DNA of 17,273 bases, taken from Sphaerulina vaccinii. Lineage: Eukaryota > Ascomycota > Dothideomycetes > Mycosphaerellales > Mycosphaerellaceae. The translations under genes and the position numbers were made by a program. Shown piece after piece: positions 17,186 to 17,273 of the stretch (position 1 is the stretch's first letter; every line of letters begins with the position of its first letter). Location of the stretch: the NCBI GenBank assembly GCA_022570795.1, contig JAKUDP010000027.1, positions 1-17,273 on the forward strand, given 5' to 3'. The notes beneath the pieces were generated by a model, which saw only the letters and a list, made by a program, of their open reading frames with translations, was not told the DNA's origin and searched no databases.

Positions 17186-17273
17186 ATGAGCTCCGTCCTC
17201 CTCAAAAAGACAGTCTGCTGTCCCTCCTTCTGGCGTCTTCCCTCCAATCCGCGTCCGCACCTACGCAGTCCAA
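17186..17273 (+). CDS. Possible 5' end of a gene running off the right edge (unidentified)
   Basis: An ATG at 17186 in good context (GGAAAATGAG) opens a frame that stays open for the 29 codons left in the window. The peptide is basic and Ser/Pro-rich and could be a mitochondrial presequence, but no family is recognisable. The +1 frame over the same bases ends in PPIRVRTYAVQ, which looks even more like a presequence cleavage region. The ATG stands 198 bp from the minus-strand start at 16987, so a divergent gene pair is plausible. This is a weak call. Confidence 0.25.
   Translation, partial: MSSVLLKKTVCCPSFWRLPSNPRPHLRSP

Noticed and set aside
1..17273. CRISPR arrays, transposons, secondary-metabolite cluster
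   Set aside because: No array-like direct repeats, transposase, reverse transcriptase, terminal repeats or biosynthetic backbone enzyme were found. The genes are ordinary nuclear housekeeping and regulatory types.

Overview
The window looks like nuclear DNA of a filamentous ascomycete (Pezizomycotina; Dothideomycetes is a guess from the style of the proteins and cannot be proved here). The reasons are dense genes with few, short GT-AG introns (about 47-57 nt, one of 144 nt), RCTRAC/CTGAC-type branch points, long low-complexity Ser/Pro/Gln-rich stretches in regulatory proteins, and families in their fungal form.

Layout, left to right. (1) 1-2055, minus: 5' part of a TMF/Sgm1-type golgin, cut by the left edge. 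(2) 2217-3016, plus: a two-exon ESCRT-I subunit gene, VPS37 type, divergent from the golgin across 161 bp. (3) 3017-4506: no protein gene, but a plus-strand tRNA-Arg(ACG) at 3903-4104. (4) 4507-8211, minus: a three-exon PAS-domain Ser/Thr kinase. (5) 8212-8973: promoter side of the kinase, with a perfect 39-bp tandem duplication. (6) 8974-12270, minus: an ankyrin-repeat protein resembling Hos4 of the Set3 histone-deacetylase complex. (7) 12681-14867, minus: an F-box/leucine-rich-repeat protein ending in a CaaX-like tetrapeptide. (8) 15847-16987, minus: a DUF1295 / steroid 5-alpha-reductase-like membrane protein, split by a one-base frameshift. (9) From 17186, plus: a possible start of another gene that runs off the right edge.

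The standout is the tRNA gene. No contiguous tRNA is visible, but removing a 56-nt and a 57-nt segment, each with textbook spliceosomal signals (GTAAGA...GCTAAC...CAG and GTAAGT...TACTAAC...TAG), plus the ordinary 17-nt intron at 37/38, leaves a complete 72-nt tRNA-Arg(ACG). All stems and tertiary-contact bases are present and a Pol III T-run follows. One spliceosomal-type intron splits the D stem; the other splits the T loop and breaks the internal B box. A nuclear tRNA that needs both the spliceosome and the tRNA splicing endonuclease would be highly unusual; I know of no established example, although Pol III-made U6 snRNA genes with spliceosomal introns are known in some fungi.

The protein genes are not a pathway cluster. 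They are housekeeping and regulatory genes (Golgi tethering, endosomal sorting, nutrient-linked kinase, chromatin, ubiquitin ligase, ER lipid or steroid enzyme). Nothing seen suggests mobile elements, a secondary-metabolite cluster or horizontal transfer.
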